Under the pieces are notes generated by a model. It was not told the DNA's origin. It saw only the letters and a list, made by a program, of their open reading frames with translations, and did not search any database. A stretch of 64,000 nt of DNA from assembly GCA_003576745.1 (NCBI GenBank), contig QEVR01000001.1:368180-432179 (forward strand), given 5' to 3'. Origin of the DNA: Candidatus Uhrbacteria bacterium. Lineage in GTDB: Bacteria; Patescibacteriota; Patescibacteriia; 2-12-FULL-60-25. Shown one piece after another: positions 8,806-14,763 of this stretch (position 1 is its first letter; each line of letters opens with the position of its first letter). The position numbers were made by a program, and so were the translations under genes.

Positions 8806-9027
8806 ATGATCAAACCCGGAAAATATCGCCACTATAAAGGCAAAGAGTACGAAGCTATCGGCATCGCGAAGCACAGCGATACGCTTGAAGAAATGGTGAT
8901 TTATCGAGCATTATACGGTAATTTCGATCTCTGGGCGCGACCGGCAAAGATGTTTCTGGAAGAAGTAGAAGTTGACGGAAAGAAAATGCCGCGATTTCAG
9001 TATTTGGGCGATCCGCGTGGCAATTAG
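8806..9027 (+). CDS. DUF1653 family small protein
   Basis: 73 aa, the usual length of the DUF1653 family. Hallmarks: MIKPGKYRHYKGKEYEAIGIA at the N-terminus, HSDTLEEMVIYRALYG in the middle and LWARPAKMFLE before the end. The family is a small beta-rich protein of unknown function, common in bacteria. It starts 1 nt after the secA stop, so it is translated by coupling from the secA mRNA. No signal peptide or membrane segment. No function is inferred beyond family membership. Confidence 0.9.
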   Translation: MIKPGKYRHYKGKEYEAIGIAKHSDTLEEMVIYRALYGNFDLWARPAKMFLEEVEVDGKKMPRFQYLGDPRGN

Positions 9028-9056
9028 CATTAGAAGTGCCATGGGTCGTGATAATC

Positions 9057-9446
9057 ATGAGATGCTACATTACATCATCATTTGGAGATAGTAAGGAAGA
9101 AATTGAAAAACTGTGCTCAATTGTTAAATCGGCAGGATTTGAAGATTTCAGCTTCATCCGGGATGTCGAGAACTATCAAAAAGTTTTCGATAACCCAGAA
9201 GATCTGATGAAAAGATCTGAAGATGAAATTAAAAAATCGGATGTCTTGCTGATTGATATGACGAATAAACCAACCGGCAGAGCTATTGAAGCCGGTATGG
9301 CCTATTCTCTAGGCAAAAAAATTATTGCAATCATGAAAAGTAGGACGCTGATGAAGGACACAACGAAAGGAATAGCTGATGTGGTGATCGAGTATGATGA
9401 AATTCAAGACATTTCAAATGGTCTCAAGGAAATCCTGCGGAAATAG
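9057..9446 (+). CDS. Nucleoside 2-deoxyribosyltransferase-like protein
   Basis: 129 aa. A central stretch IKKSDVLLIDMTNKPTG and then RAIEAGMAYSLGKKIIAI match the layout of the nucleoside 2-deoxyribosyltransferase-like fold: buried Asp after a strand, then a Gly-x-Ala-x-Glu-x-Gly motif with the catalytic-type Glu. These proteins cleave or transfer N-glycosidic bonds of nucleosides or nucleotides; the substrate cannot be read here. The start at 9057 (MRCYITSSFG) gives the expected first strand; an in-frame ATG at 9036 is possible. The gene is visibly richer in A+T than its neighbours and ends before a strong terminator, so it may be a transferred gene. Confidence 0.6.
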   Translation: MRCYITSSFGDSKEEIEKLCSIVKSAGFEDFSFIRDVENYQKVFDNPEDLMKRSEDEIKKSDVLLIDMTNKPTGRAIEAGMAYSLGKKIIAIMKSRTLMKDTTKGIADVVIEYDEIQDISNGLKEILRK

Positions 9447-9484
9447 CGCTAAGTCGAAGAAGGATCACGGGGTATAGGAAAGAA

Positions 9485-9521
9485 TAAGACCAATCCTTTG
9501 AGAGGATTGGTCTTAGTTTTT
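9485..9521 (+). terminator. Strong intrinsic terminator
   Basis: A perfect 13 bp stem (TAAGACCAATCCT with AGGATTGGTCTTA), 5 nt loop, then GTTTTT. It ends the secA-DUF1653-deoxyribosyltransferase transcript. In reverse it could also stop the small minus-strand gene next to it, with a weaker U-run. Confidence 0.92.
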
Positions 9522-9532
9522 CAGGAGAGCGT

Positions 9533-9757
9533 CTACGAGGAGTAGGTCGCGATCGCTGTGAGTTGCGTGAACGCCCCCCACTCATACGCCGCAGAATTCT
9601 GGAGCCATGAGACCGTTGCATTCGGCTGTTGTTTTAGAAAGTCATTGACACGCGTTTCCAGTTCACGGACGGCTTTTTCTTGGGGGTCTTTGACGTTTTT
9701 GGATTTGGTGATCGAATTATGCAGTTGGGCAAAGAATATTTTTGTGCTTGAATGCAT
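9533..9757 (-). CDS. Small protein, possibly Cse60-like
   Basis: 74 aa on the minus strand. A strong Shine-Dalgarno (AAAGGAGCTG) lies 5 nt before the ATG, which supports a real gene although it is short. The protein is soluble: STKIFFAQLHNSITKSKNVK, then a helical stretch ending RELETRVNDFLKQQ and a strand TVSWLQNSAA. The order, with a Glu-x-x-Val-Asn-x-Phe-Leu helix, resembles the small Cse60/DUF2758 proteins of Bacillus, but that is a weak impression. It is divergent from the VIT-like gene, and its strong ribosome site is shared with the accessory operon rather than with core genes. Confidence 0.6.
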   Translation of the reverse strand: MHSSTKIFFAQLHNSITKSKNVKDPQEKAVRELETRVNDFLKQQPNATVSWLQNSAAYEWGAFTQLTAIATYSS

Positions 9758-9787
9758 TATTCAGCTCCTTTCTGTTTTCACGTGCTT

Positions 9788-9793
9788 ATCATA
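9788..9793 (-). promoter_or_regulatory. Candidate -10 TATGAT of the small minus-strand gene
   Basis: TATGAT on the minus strand, 30 nt upstream of the ATG at 9757 and so leaving room for the Shine-Dalgarno. No clear -35. Confidence 0.35.
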
Positions 9794-9832
9794 GCGAGGT
9801 ATTGATGTCCAGACGGCTGTTGCAGACTCGTC

Positions 9833-9841
9833 TGCTATACT
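9833..9841 (+). promoter_or_regulatory. Extended -10 (TGCTATACT) of the VIT-like gene
   Basis: TGC followed by TATACT, 7 nt before the ATG at 9849. Transcription would start at the ATG itself (leaderless). The extended -10 compensates for the lack of a good -35. Confidence 0.6.
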
Positions 9842-9848
9842 TTATCTC

Positions 9849-10364
9849 ATGAAGGCGAAAAGTATTCGAATGGCAAAAGCATCTGAATTCCGCAGTTTTA
9901 TTTTCGGCATAGAGGACAGCCTCGTGTCGACCGTCGGGCTCTTGTCCGGCATTGCCATCGCCGCCGTGCCAAAGGCGACGATTATTTTGTCAGGCATTGT
10001 TCTCATTTTTGTCGAGGCATTTTCCATGGGAGCGGGAAGTTTTTTGTCCGAATCCTCTGTGGAAGATTTAACGCGCCAGCGCGTATCCACGGCTTCCACT
10101 GTCCGCGTGGGTGTCGTGATGTTCCTTTCCTATTTTTTTGCCGGTTTTATTCCGCTGTCACCATACATTTTCCTGGATGCCGCCGCGGCTTTCCCGACAT
10201 CCATCCTCGTTTCCCTTACTGCATTGTTCGTTCTTGGAATTTGGAGTGGCTCGTTTACGAAAATATCCCTGCTAAAGAGCGGTATGCGCATGCTGGTTAT
10301 CGGCGGTTTCGCTATCGGCATTGGCGTGATGGCCGGGACGATTGTTCATGGTTTGACGGGATAG
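9849..10364 (+). CDS. VIT1/CCC1-type metal transporter
   Basis: 171 aa with about five membrane segments. The VIT family moves Fe(II) or Mn(II) out of the cytosol in exchange for protons. Signature seen: FRSFIFGIEDSLVSTVGLLSG (the family's GlnDGLvS motif, here GIEDSLVS), then FVEAFSMGAGSFLSE (family AEaxSMaxGeYlS). It lacks the long cytoplasmic metal-binding loop of eukaryotic VIT1, as do many bacterial members. Its own extended -10 suggests a single-gene, leaderless transcript, ended by the terminator 22 nt downstream. The substrate is inferred from the family only. Confidence 0.8.
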   Translation: MKAKSIRMAKASEFRSFIFGIEDSLVSTVGLLSGIAIAAVPKATIILSGIVLIFVEAFSMGAGSFLSESSVEDLTRQRVSTASTVRVGVVMFLSYFFAGFIPLSPYIFLDAAAAFPTSILVSLTALFVLGIWSGSFTKISLLKSGMRMLVIGGFAIGIGVMAGTIVHGLTG

Positions 10365-10386
10365 CCCCGTGTCGTCAACAAAATCA

Positions 10387-10412
10387 AAAACCCCCGATTG
10401 GCAGGGGGTTTT
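10387..10412 (+). terminator. Intrinsic terminator after the VIT-like gene
   Basis: AAAACCCCC pairs with GGGGGTTTT (9 bp, 8 nt loop). It works in both directions and so also marks the far end of the minus-strand operon. Confidence 0.85.
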
Positions 10413-10472
10413 GATACGCCGCGGCGCAGGACACGGACACGAGAGACGGGTCCGATCCCGAGCCAGGGCGTA

Positions 10473-10497
10473 GCCCCGTTTCTCATCGAAACGGGGC
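10473..10497 (-). other. Gene-end hairpin of the accessory operon (after 10509 gene)
   Basis: A perfect 10 bp stem, GCCCCGTTTC with GAAACGGGGC, loop of 5 nt, 12 nt past the stop of the last operon gene. No U-run follows. It is one of six such hairpins in the operon. Confidence 0.8.
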
Positions 10498-10508
10498 GAA
10501 TGGGGGAG

Positions 10509-10718
10509 TTAGCGGGCTTTGCGCGCGGCAATGCGCACAATGGCGATAGCTTTCGGGAGGCCGGTATCCGCGCAAAGAATCTTGACGAGCTTTACGCGGT
10601 CCATGCCGCTTCGCAGGAACGATGTCGCCAACTCAATGAACGGATCGTCGGGGTGGACATGCGTGTTTTTGATCTGCATCTCCAGACGGGCCGCTTGGAT
10701 GGGGACGACGGGGTTCAT
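10509..10718 (-). CDS. Small protein of unknown function, last gene of the accessory operon
   Basis: 69 aa, not recognised. A strong Shine-Dalgarno, AGGAGG, lies 5 nt before the ATG and overlaps the end of the upstream gene, so the two are translated together. The protein has no membrane segment. Its middle reads DPFIELATSFLRSGMDRVKL and its end is basic (RIAARKAR). A short helical nucleic-acid or protein-binding role would be a guess. A perfect hairpin follows the stop. Confidence 0.65.
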   Translation of the reverse strand: MNPVVPIQAARLEMQIKNTHVHPDDPFIELATSFLRSGMDRVKLVKILCADTGLPKAIAIVRIAARKAR

Positions 10719-10726
10719 ATTTCCTC

Positions 10727-11074
10727 CTAGATGGGAAGCCGCCGGAGTTCCTTCTCTGCGTCTTGGTAAGAAACGCCGAGGAGAAGCTTCAGTTTCCAGT
10801 TGTCGAGTTCGGCCACTTTGTTGGTGACCGGAATGTGGACGCGCTTACCCGTTGATTTGGGTTCGCTCCACATAACGAGCTCGTCATCCTCCCATCGGAC
10901 AGTGTAGAGGAGGCCGAGAGGATGGAGATGGTCTTTAGTGACGGGCACGATGGCTTCGGCCCGATTGGTATGCCGAATGAGCAAAAAGCCCACCGGGGAA
11001 TTGCTCCATGAGACGTCGCGTCGTGAACATTCGACGTAGCGGTCAAGGAGTTTTTGTGTTTCTTCTCGCGTCAT
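10727..11074 (-). CDS. Unknown protein, accessory operon
   Basis: 115 aa, not recognised. An AAAGGAACTCGG ribosome site stands directly before the ATG. The N-terminus is helical (MTREETQKLLDRYVECSRRD), followed by a beta-rich part: VGFLLIRHTNRAEAIVPV, LYTVRWEDDELVMW and KRVHIPVTNKVAELD. It ends with a Lys/Leu-rich helix. No signal peptide or membrane segment, so it should be cytosolic. The stop lies 8 nt before the next start. No hairpin separates these two genes, unlike most other pairs in the operon, which suggests they act as one unit. Confidence 0.65.
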   Translation of the reverse strand: MTREETQKLLDRYVECSRRDVSWSNSPVGFLLIRHTNRAEAIVPVTKDHLHPLGLLYTVRWEDDELVMWSEPKSTGKRVHIPVTNKVAELDNWKLKLLLGVSYQDAEKELRRLPI

Positions 11075-11143
11075 CCGAGTTCCTTTCGGTCGGAAGGTGT
11101 AACCTCTCAGGAATTCCGTTATGGTACGGAGTTCCGGTTGAGG

Positions 11144-11170
11144 CCCCGATGTCTCTTGCAGACATCGGGG
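11144..11170 (-). other. Gene-end hairpin (after 11188 gene)
   Basis: A perfect 10 bp stem, CCCCGATGTC with GACATCGGGG, loop of 7 nt, 18 nt past the stop. No U-run. Confidence 0.8.
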
Positions 11171-11187
11171 GCAGCAGGAAGGTGCTT

Positions 11188-11640
11188 CTAGAGGTCTTCC
11201 CGGAACGGGTTTCCTTGCAGGGACATGTTCGTGCGGACCTCGTCGCCCAGCAGGATGCCATGCATGCGGAGGTTGGCGAGAACGCGCGTGAGGTTCAGGT
11301 GTCCTGGCCAGGGAAGCCGCAGACGCCTGTAGAGCTCGTGCCAGGGGAGGAGCTTGAAGAACTCTTCTTCGCCCACGGAGTGGTCATCTGTCAGCACGAC
11401 GTGGTCATCCGGGATCTGCATTGCCCACCATTTGTCGAATGGCGCAATGCGCGTACGGCTGCTGAGAACGTAGGTGGAATAACGGCGGACGGCGAATTCC
11501 AGGATTCCCGTGGAGTAAATGTGCGTTTTTCCGTTCACGGCTTTCACCATCCCCACGCAGACCGCCTGTTCCCGCGGGGGCGGGGAGGTCGTCGTGAGTT
11601 CCGCGACACGCAAAACGGCGATTGTTTTTCTTTTTGCCAA
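11188..11640 (-). CDS. Unknown protein, paralogue of the 11751 gene (TTG start)
   Basis: 150 aa, family not recognised. The start is TTG, chosen because AAAGGAG lies 6 nt upstream and no ATG fits. It aligns along its centre with the protein of 11751-12389. Shared in order: IYSTGILEFAV (paralogue VYSTGTLELAL), an SR pair (RTRI versus SRLD), FDKWWAMQIPDDHVVL (versus WDAWWAECLPKDRIIL), a Ser-x-x-Glu helix, LPWHELYRRL (versus RPWIDFAFRL) and an aromatic W. The Trp-rich centre (KWWA) is the most conserved part. No signal peptide. The duplicated pair is the heart of the operon and suggests a heteromeric complex. Confidence 0.7.
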   Translation of the reverse strand: MAKRKTIAVLRVAELTTTSPPPREQAVCVGMVKAVNGKTHIYSTGILEFAVRRYSTYVLSSRTRIAPFDKWWAMQIPDDHVVLTDDHSVGEEEFFKLLPWHELYRRLRLPWPGHLNLTRVLANLRMHGILLGDEVRTNMSLQGNPFREDL

Positions 11641-11709
11641 GGCAGGCTCCTTTGGTTGGTGTTCCGTGCCTCACCTGAAACGCCAATGGTTCATCAGCGG
11701 CTCGGGTGA

Positions 11710-11733
11710 GTGGTCCCGACGGATCGGAACCAC
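11710..11733 (-). other. Gene-end hairpin (after 11751 gene)
   Basis: GTGGTTCCG pairs with CGGGACCAC with one wobble, 17 nt past the stop of the 212 aa gene. No U-run. Confidence 0.7.
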
Positions 11734-11750
11734 GAAGAAGCGAATAGAGA

Positions 11751-12389
11751 TCATTGCGGAAGCGGAAGGTGGCGTTGAGCGATGATAGAGCCGATCTCTT
11801 CTGCAAGATTCCTCGCGAATGACACGTGGTGCTCGTAGAAGAGCCATGCAATCAAGTCTTCCGCATGCCTGAATTCCGCGAGCATGCCCTCGTAAATCGC
11901 CTTCGCGAATTCTCCCGGCGTCCATCCCTGCTGGTAGTCCATGAAGTACCATGCGGCGCCAAGCCTGAAGGCAAAATCGATCCAGGGACGGAGGATGATT
12001 TCGTGGATGCTCATACTCTCTTCGACATGCGCAAGGATGATGCGATCCTTCGGAAGGCATTCCGCCCACCAGGCATCCCAGCGATCCAGGCGGGATTTCG
12101 TGGTTACCACCCACACGTCGAGGTTTACGGAGAGCGCCAGCTCCAGCGTTCCTGTCGAGTAGACCGGCCGGTTGCCGTAGGGTCCTTCCGGGTACACGGG
12201 TCGCTGGCCGCGTGTTGACCACGTCAGATCGCAGATGTCGCCCACCGTGAGGGCGATGGTGTTATCCCCGTCGACCTTCGGGAGCGGAAAGGTTTTTGCG
12301 GATGACGCCGAAGCCTTCTGTATGGACTTGAAGAGGTTTGCGAGAACGTTGGCCGGCACGAGACCGGCGGCAATGGCCCGTCCTAACAT
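11751..12389 (-). CDS. Unknown protein, longer paralogue of the 11188 gene
   Basis: 212 aa. Strong ribosome site AAGGAG before the ATG. An N-terminal part of about 75 residues is extra relative to the paralogue; it includes MLGRAIAAGLVPANVLANLF and a beta stretch with NTIALTVGDICDLTW. Then comes the shared region: VYSTGTLELALSV, VVTTKSRLDRWDAWWAECLP, KDRIILAH, IILRPWIDFAFRLGAAWYF. The C-terminal extension is helical (EFRHAEDLIAWLFYEHHVSF). It is rich in Trp, with no clear signal peptide. I do not recognise an enzyme motif. The gene sits between a lipoprotein gene and its paralogue in one operon. Confidence 0.7.
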   Translation of the reverse strand: MLGRAIAAGLVPANVLANLFKSIQKASASSAKTFPLPKVDGDNTIALTVGDICDLTWSTRGQRPVYPEGPYGNRPVYSTGTLELALSVNLDVWVVTTKSRLDRWDAWWAECLPKDRIILAHVEESMSIHEIILRPWIDFAFRLGAAWYFMDYQQGWTPGEFAKAIYEGMLAEFRHAEDLIAWLFYEHHVSFARNLAEEIGSIIAQRHLPLPQ

Positions 12390-12414
12390 GGAGATTCTCC
12401 TTCCTTTTTACGAT

Positions 12415-12852
12415 CTATGAAGGATGAAGGGTATTTTTGCAGGCGGTCATTCGATCCGCCAGAGTTTGACCTTGTTGAAGGTGCGTGAGAAGAAGCCTCA
12501 AGTCATTCTCATGCGGCGCCGTTGGCAATCGGTCTTTCATTTCGGCAAGAAGATCGCGCGTTTCCTCGCAGTTATTCGCGAGATTGCTGAATTCCGGCAA
12601 GAGCGCGAGATCTTCCTGCAATGGCTCCAAGCTACGAATCGCCGCCAGATAGGCAGTTCGATCATTTGGGTGATGCATGAGAACGCTCGCGATGATTCGG
12701 TATGTTCCCGCCAGGGTTCGGGCCGGGCATCCCCATCGTATCTGGTCCTCGGGTGTCGGAATGCGTATTTCCGGCGCCGGGTAAGGCGCCGGCTTCGCCG
12801 CTGCGCATGCGGATACGGCGAAAGCAATCGCCATCACGGCCGCAATGTTCAT
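12415..12852 (-). CDS. Small lipoprotein of the accessory operon
   Basis: 145 aa. The start at 12852 is set by GGGAGGAAAC directly upstream. It gives a short signal peptide MNIAAVMAIAFAVSAC with a lipobox (VSAC), so the mature protein should be lipid-anchored on the outer face of the membrane. An in-frame ATG 75 nt further upstream would bury the signal. After the Cys comes a Pro/Ala linker, then a helical domain with four cysteines in total (GCPART, NNCEE, TACKN plus the lipid Cys), possibly forming a disulfide. Not recognised otherwise. It shows that at least part of the operon product works at the cell surface. Confidence 0.75.
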   Translation of the reverse strand: MNIAAVMAIAFAVSACAAAKPAPYPAPEIRIPTPEDQIRWGCPARTLAGTYRIIASVLMHHPNDRTAYLAAIRSLEPLQEDLALLPEFSNLANNCEETRDLLAEMKDRLPTAPHENDLRLLLTHLQQGQTLADRMTACKNTLHPS

Positions 12853-12895
12853 GTTTCCTCCCTCAAACCGCCAAGGATTTGGAAGCTTGAGGGAG

Positions 12896-12925
12896 GCACT
12901 CTGTGGACGTTCGTTCACAGAGTGC
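12896..12925 (-). other. Gene-end hairpin (after 12933 gene)
   Basis: A perfect 10 bp stem, GCACTCTGTG with CACAGAGTGC, loop of 10 nt, 8 nt past the stop. No U-run. Confidence 0.85.
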
Positions 12926-12932
12926 AAGGAGA

Positions 12933-13166
12933 TTATGAAACCTTTTTGTACCTCCGGGAGAGATATACCTGTGCGCGGAAGAAGCGTGCCTTCCGTGGGG
13001 GAGGAAGAACGCCGTTCGGCGTCCGCGCACGTCTTCGCGCCTCGATGACGCGTTTGATTTCTGCGGCCTCATCGGCGAGCTCGCGGTCCTTTCGCGCGGA
13101 ACCGCCGTGCGCGTTGCAATAGCCTTCGCCGAGAGGAATCTCCCGGCTGCATGCTTTGCATGTCAT
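12933..13166 (-). CDS. Small zinc-ribbon-like basic protein
   Basis: 77 aa. The start at 13166 is preferred because GGAG lies 10 nt upstream; an ATG 24 nt earlier has no ribosome site. The N-terminus has CKACSREIPLGEGYCNAHGG, a Cys-x2-Cys-x11-Cys-x2-His cluster that can bind one zinc. The rest is a charged helix (DRELADEAAEIKRVIEARRR) and a basic tail ending RRYKKVS. The combination of a zinc knuckle and Arg-rich helices is typical of small nucleic-acid-binding proteins, but no family is recognised. Confidence 0.65.
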   Translation of the reverse strand: MTCKACSREIPLGEGYCNAHGGSARKDRELADEAAEIKRVIEARRRARTPNGVLPPPRKARFFRAQVYLSRRYKKVS

Positions 13167-13242
13167 GGGTGCGTTCTCCGGGCCACGCATGTTCCGAACG
13201 GTTCGGAAGAAGGAGGCCCCGAATCTCCACCCAAATCAGTTT

Positions 13243-13315
13243 TACGAATTCCGAATTATTCGAATGAAGCATGCTCAAGCCAGAGTCTTCATTCCTCACA
13301 TTCGTTATTCGTATG
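13243..13315. repeat. AATTCG-type palindromic repeat inside the accessory operon
   Basis: Contains TACGAATTCCGAATTATTCG, which occurs again at 14240 and inverted at 14315. The right half (CTTCATTCCTCACATTCG, then TTATTCGTA) is an imperfect mirror, so the whole can fold into a long hairpin between two operon genes. Confidence 0.75.
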
Positions 13316-13334
13316 TTTGATGGAGATTTGGAGC

Positions 13335-13364
13335 CCCGACCGCTGCGAGCAGGCGATGGTCGGG
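13335..13364 (-). other. Gene-end hairpin (after 13377 gene)
   Basis: CCCGACC pairs with GGTCGGG (7 bp) across a 16 nt loop, 13 nt past the stop. No U-run. Confidence 0.65.
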
Positions 13365-13376
13365 ATCCTTCGTGTG

Positions 13377-13547
13377 TCAGTGTATGCGGCGACGTTTTTC
13401 GCCGCGGATGGCCGCGAGCGACAGGAGCTTCTGTTGTTCCGTGAACGGTAGCGAGTCGAATGCCCGCTTTTTGTCGTTGCGGACGTCCGTCACCGTGAGA
13501 ACGGTGATCACGAGTCCGACAAATAGTATCAGGAAGAGCATGTCCAT
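13377..13547 (-). CDS. Single-pass membrane micro-protein
   Basis: 56 aa, starting MDMLFLILFVGLVITVLTVT at 13547, where AAGGAACGC lies just upstream. An ATG 39 nt earlier lacks a ribosome site. Residues about 3-20 form one membrane helix. The rest is a short, charged cytoplasmic tail, FDSLPFTEQQKLLSLAAIRG followed by EKRRR. Family unknown. Such micro-proteins often act as anchors or regulators of larger membrane complexes; here that is only a guess from its place in the operon with a lipoprotein. Confidence 0.65.
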   Translation of the reverse strand: MDMLFLILFVGLVITVLTVTDVRNDKKRAFDSLPFTEQQKLLSLAAIRGEKRRRIH

Positions 13548-13620
13548 GCGTTCCTTCGAGAATGACGGCTGTGTCATTCCTCGCATGACTGACCAAATAT
13601 ATTTTCGTCATTCATGCGAG

Positions 13621-13651
13621 TCCCTGACCACTGCAATGCAATGGTCAGGGA
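13621..13651 (-). other. Gene-end hairpin (after 13659 gene)
   Basis: A perfect 10 bp stem, TCCCTGACCA with TGGTCAGGGA, loop of 11 nt, 7 nt past the stop. A second imperfect hairpin (CTCGCATGA with TCATGCGAG) follows at about 13582-13619. No U-run. Confidence 0.8.
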
Positions 13652-13658
13652 GATGGGG

Positions 13659-14174
13659 TTAGAGGTTCTCGTACGGCATGGACGCCGTATTGCGTCCGGT
13701 GAGCAGACGCCATGCGCGCGCGATAATGGCATCGGCCGTGTGCGCAGACATGTTCCGAGTCCGCATGAGCCAGTCCTTTGCGCGGATGCGCGATCGATTG
13801 GCTTGAATGTGGTCGATCGTCAAGGCGATCGCCTCGTCCGTGACCGCATCGAAGTCCACGGAAGGAACATTCGCAACAGGCGCGGCATTCGTGATGATGG
13901 TGTACGGGCGCGGACGTTCGCCGATGACCGGGAACGCCTTTTCGTACTCGTTCTGCCAAAAGGTTTTTGAGGACTCCTGGCGTTGCCGTTTTTGCTCGCG
14001 CTTGCGCGCGGTTTTGCCGGTCGAGCGAGGCTTGCCGGCGCGCCGGAAATCGCGAATCCGCTCATCGTCGGATTTGCTCGAGCGAGCTCTTAGATCCGGG
14101 GACCCGAGCTCGAGCGTACCATTGAGCACCATCTTGCCATTCTCTTCCTTCCTGTAGATCTCGATTCGGGCCAT
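13659..14174 (-). CDS. Unknown basic protein, first gene of the accessory operon
   Basis: 171 aa from ATG 14174 (MARIEIYRKEENGKMVLNG), with a modest GGGAAG site upstream. An in-frame ATG 36 nt earlier has none. Layout: a short beta start, a strongly basic and disordered middle (KPRSTGKTARKREQKRQRQ), a stretch FWQNEYEKAFPVIGERPRPY, then a helical C-terminal domain with DEAIALTIDHIQANRSRI and ADAIIARAWRLLTG. The basic linker suggests contact with nucleic acid or an acidic partner. It does not belong to a family I know. A structured leader of about 480 nt precedes it. Confidence 0.7.
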   Translation of the reverse strand: MARIEIYRKEENGKMVLNGTLELGSPDLRARSSKSDDERIRDFRRAGKPRSTGKTARKREQKRQRQESSKTFWQNEYEKAFPVIGERPRPYTIITNAAPVANVPSVDFDAVTDEAIALTIDHIQANRSRIRAKDWLMRTRNMSAHTADAIIARAWRLLTGRNTASMPYENL

Positions 14175-14239
14175 TTTTTCTTCCCGAAGCCCTCTCGTGG
14201 CATGCGACATGCATGCGACGGAGAGCTCCGAACCATCAG

Positions 14240-14333
14240 TACGAATTCCGAATTATTCAAATGACAAATATGCAATACACGGTGTGAAAAATGCACTGCC
14301 GATATGTCGTATTCGAATAATTCGGAATTCGTA
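14240..14333. repeat. Long inverted repeat in the operon leader
   Basis: The arm TACGAATTCCGAATTATTC (14240-14258) is matched exactly, inverted, at 14315-14333, and the pairing extends imperfectly inward. A further copy of the arm lies at 13243. It sits about 70 nt before the first operon gene and could fold in the leader RNA or act as a protein-binding palindrome. Confidence 0.85.
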
Positions 14334-14493
14334 ACACTGGTTCTGGTTTTGTCGAAGTTCGCTCCGACGGCGTCTGGCCGTTCAGCCGCGGTTCGCCTTG
14401 CATCAGCAGGTGAGAGGAGGGGGGAGCCGGGATGCTCTAGGTAATTCTTGTTAAGACTTAGGTCCCGTCCCACGCCTCATCTCGCCTTCGGAC

Positions 14494-14655
14494 ACAAAAA
14501 ATCCGGTCTTCTTCAGGTGAGAGAAGACCGGTCTTGTACACAAAACCGCTCCGTTGCGGCATTTTCGACCCGCCCATGCAAGGGCAGTGCCGCGGGGTCG
14601 TCTCTCTCCTTCTTGTTTTAGGATGTTTGAGGTACGACTCTCGATTTTTAAAACA
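14494..14655 (-). ncRNA. Structured leader / small RNA with its own terminator
   Basis: From the predicted start near 14655 the minus-strand transcript can fold in two ways: GACCC...GGGTC enclosing GCCC...GGGC, or GCGGCA with TGCCGC. It then meets a 10 bp terminator stem (14503-14531) followed by ATTTTTT. The product would be about 160 nt. Either it is a stand-alone small RNA or an attenuator that controls read-through into the eight-gene operon. I see no ribosome site with a start codon in it, and no known riboswitch that I can name. Confidence 0.55.
14503..14531 (-). terminator. Intrinsic terminator in the operon leader
   Basis: CCGGTCTTCT pairs with AGAAGACCGG, loop of 9 nt, followed on the minus strand by ATTTTTT. 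It lies about 125 nt after the predicted start and about 330 nt before the first gene, the place expected for an attenuator. Confidence 0.8.
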
Positions 14656-14660
14656 AAATA

Positions 14661-14689
14661 AATATAGCATATAAACTACTCTTTGTCAA
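14661..14689 (-). promoter_or_regulatory. Near-consensus promoter of the accessory operon (TTGACA-17-TATATT)
   Basis: On the minus strand: -35 TTGACA (14684-14689), 17 nt spacer, -10 TATATT (14661-14666), in an A+T-rich surrounding. Among the strongest promoters in the window. Transcription should start near 14654. Confidence 0.9.
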
Positions 14690-14717
14690 GAGTTGTTTAC
14701 ATGATTATATAGAATAC

Positions 14718-14747
14718 AAAAAAACGGCTATGTTGAGCCGTTTTTTT
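14718..14747 (-). terminator. Intrinsic terminator of the lipoprotein pair
   Basis: A 12 bp stem, AAAAAAACGGCT with AGCCGTTTTTTT, loop of 6 nt. It lies 17 nt past the stop of the 14764 gene, works in both directions and insulates the accessory operon promoter. Confidence 0.92.
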
Positions 14748-14763
14748 GAAGATTTATCGCCCA

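Noticed and set aside
11405..12222. Long alternative frames (148 and 183 codons) over the two paralogous genes
   Set aside because: They overlap the chosen frames, lack ribosome sites and show none of the shared motifs, whereas the chosen frames have strong ribosome sites and are paralogous to each other.
14458..14670. A 70-codon minus-strand open frame in the operon leader
   Set aside because: Its start lies inside the -10/start region of the promoter and it reads through the leader terminator; the leader is better explained as structured RNA.
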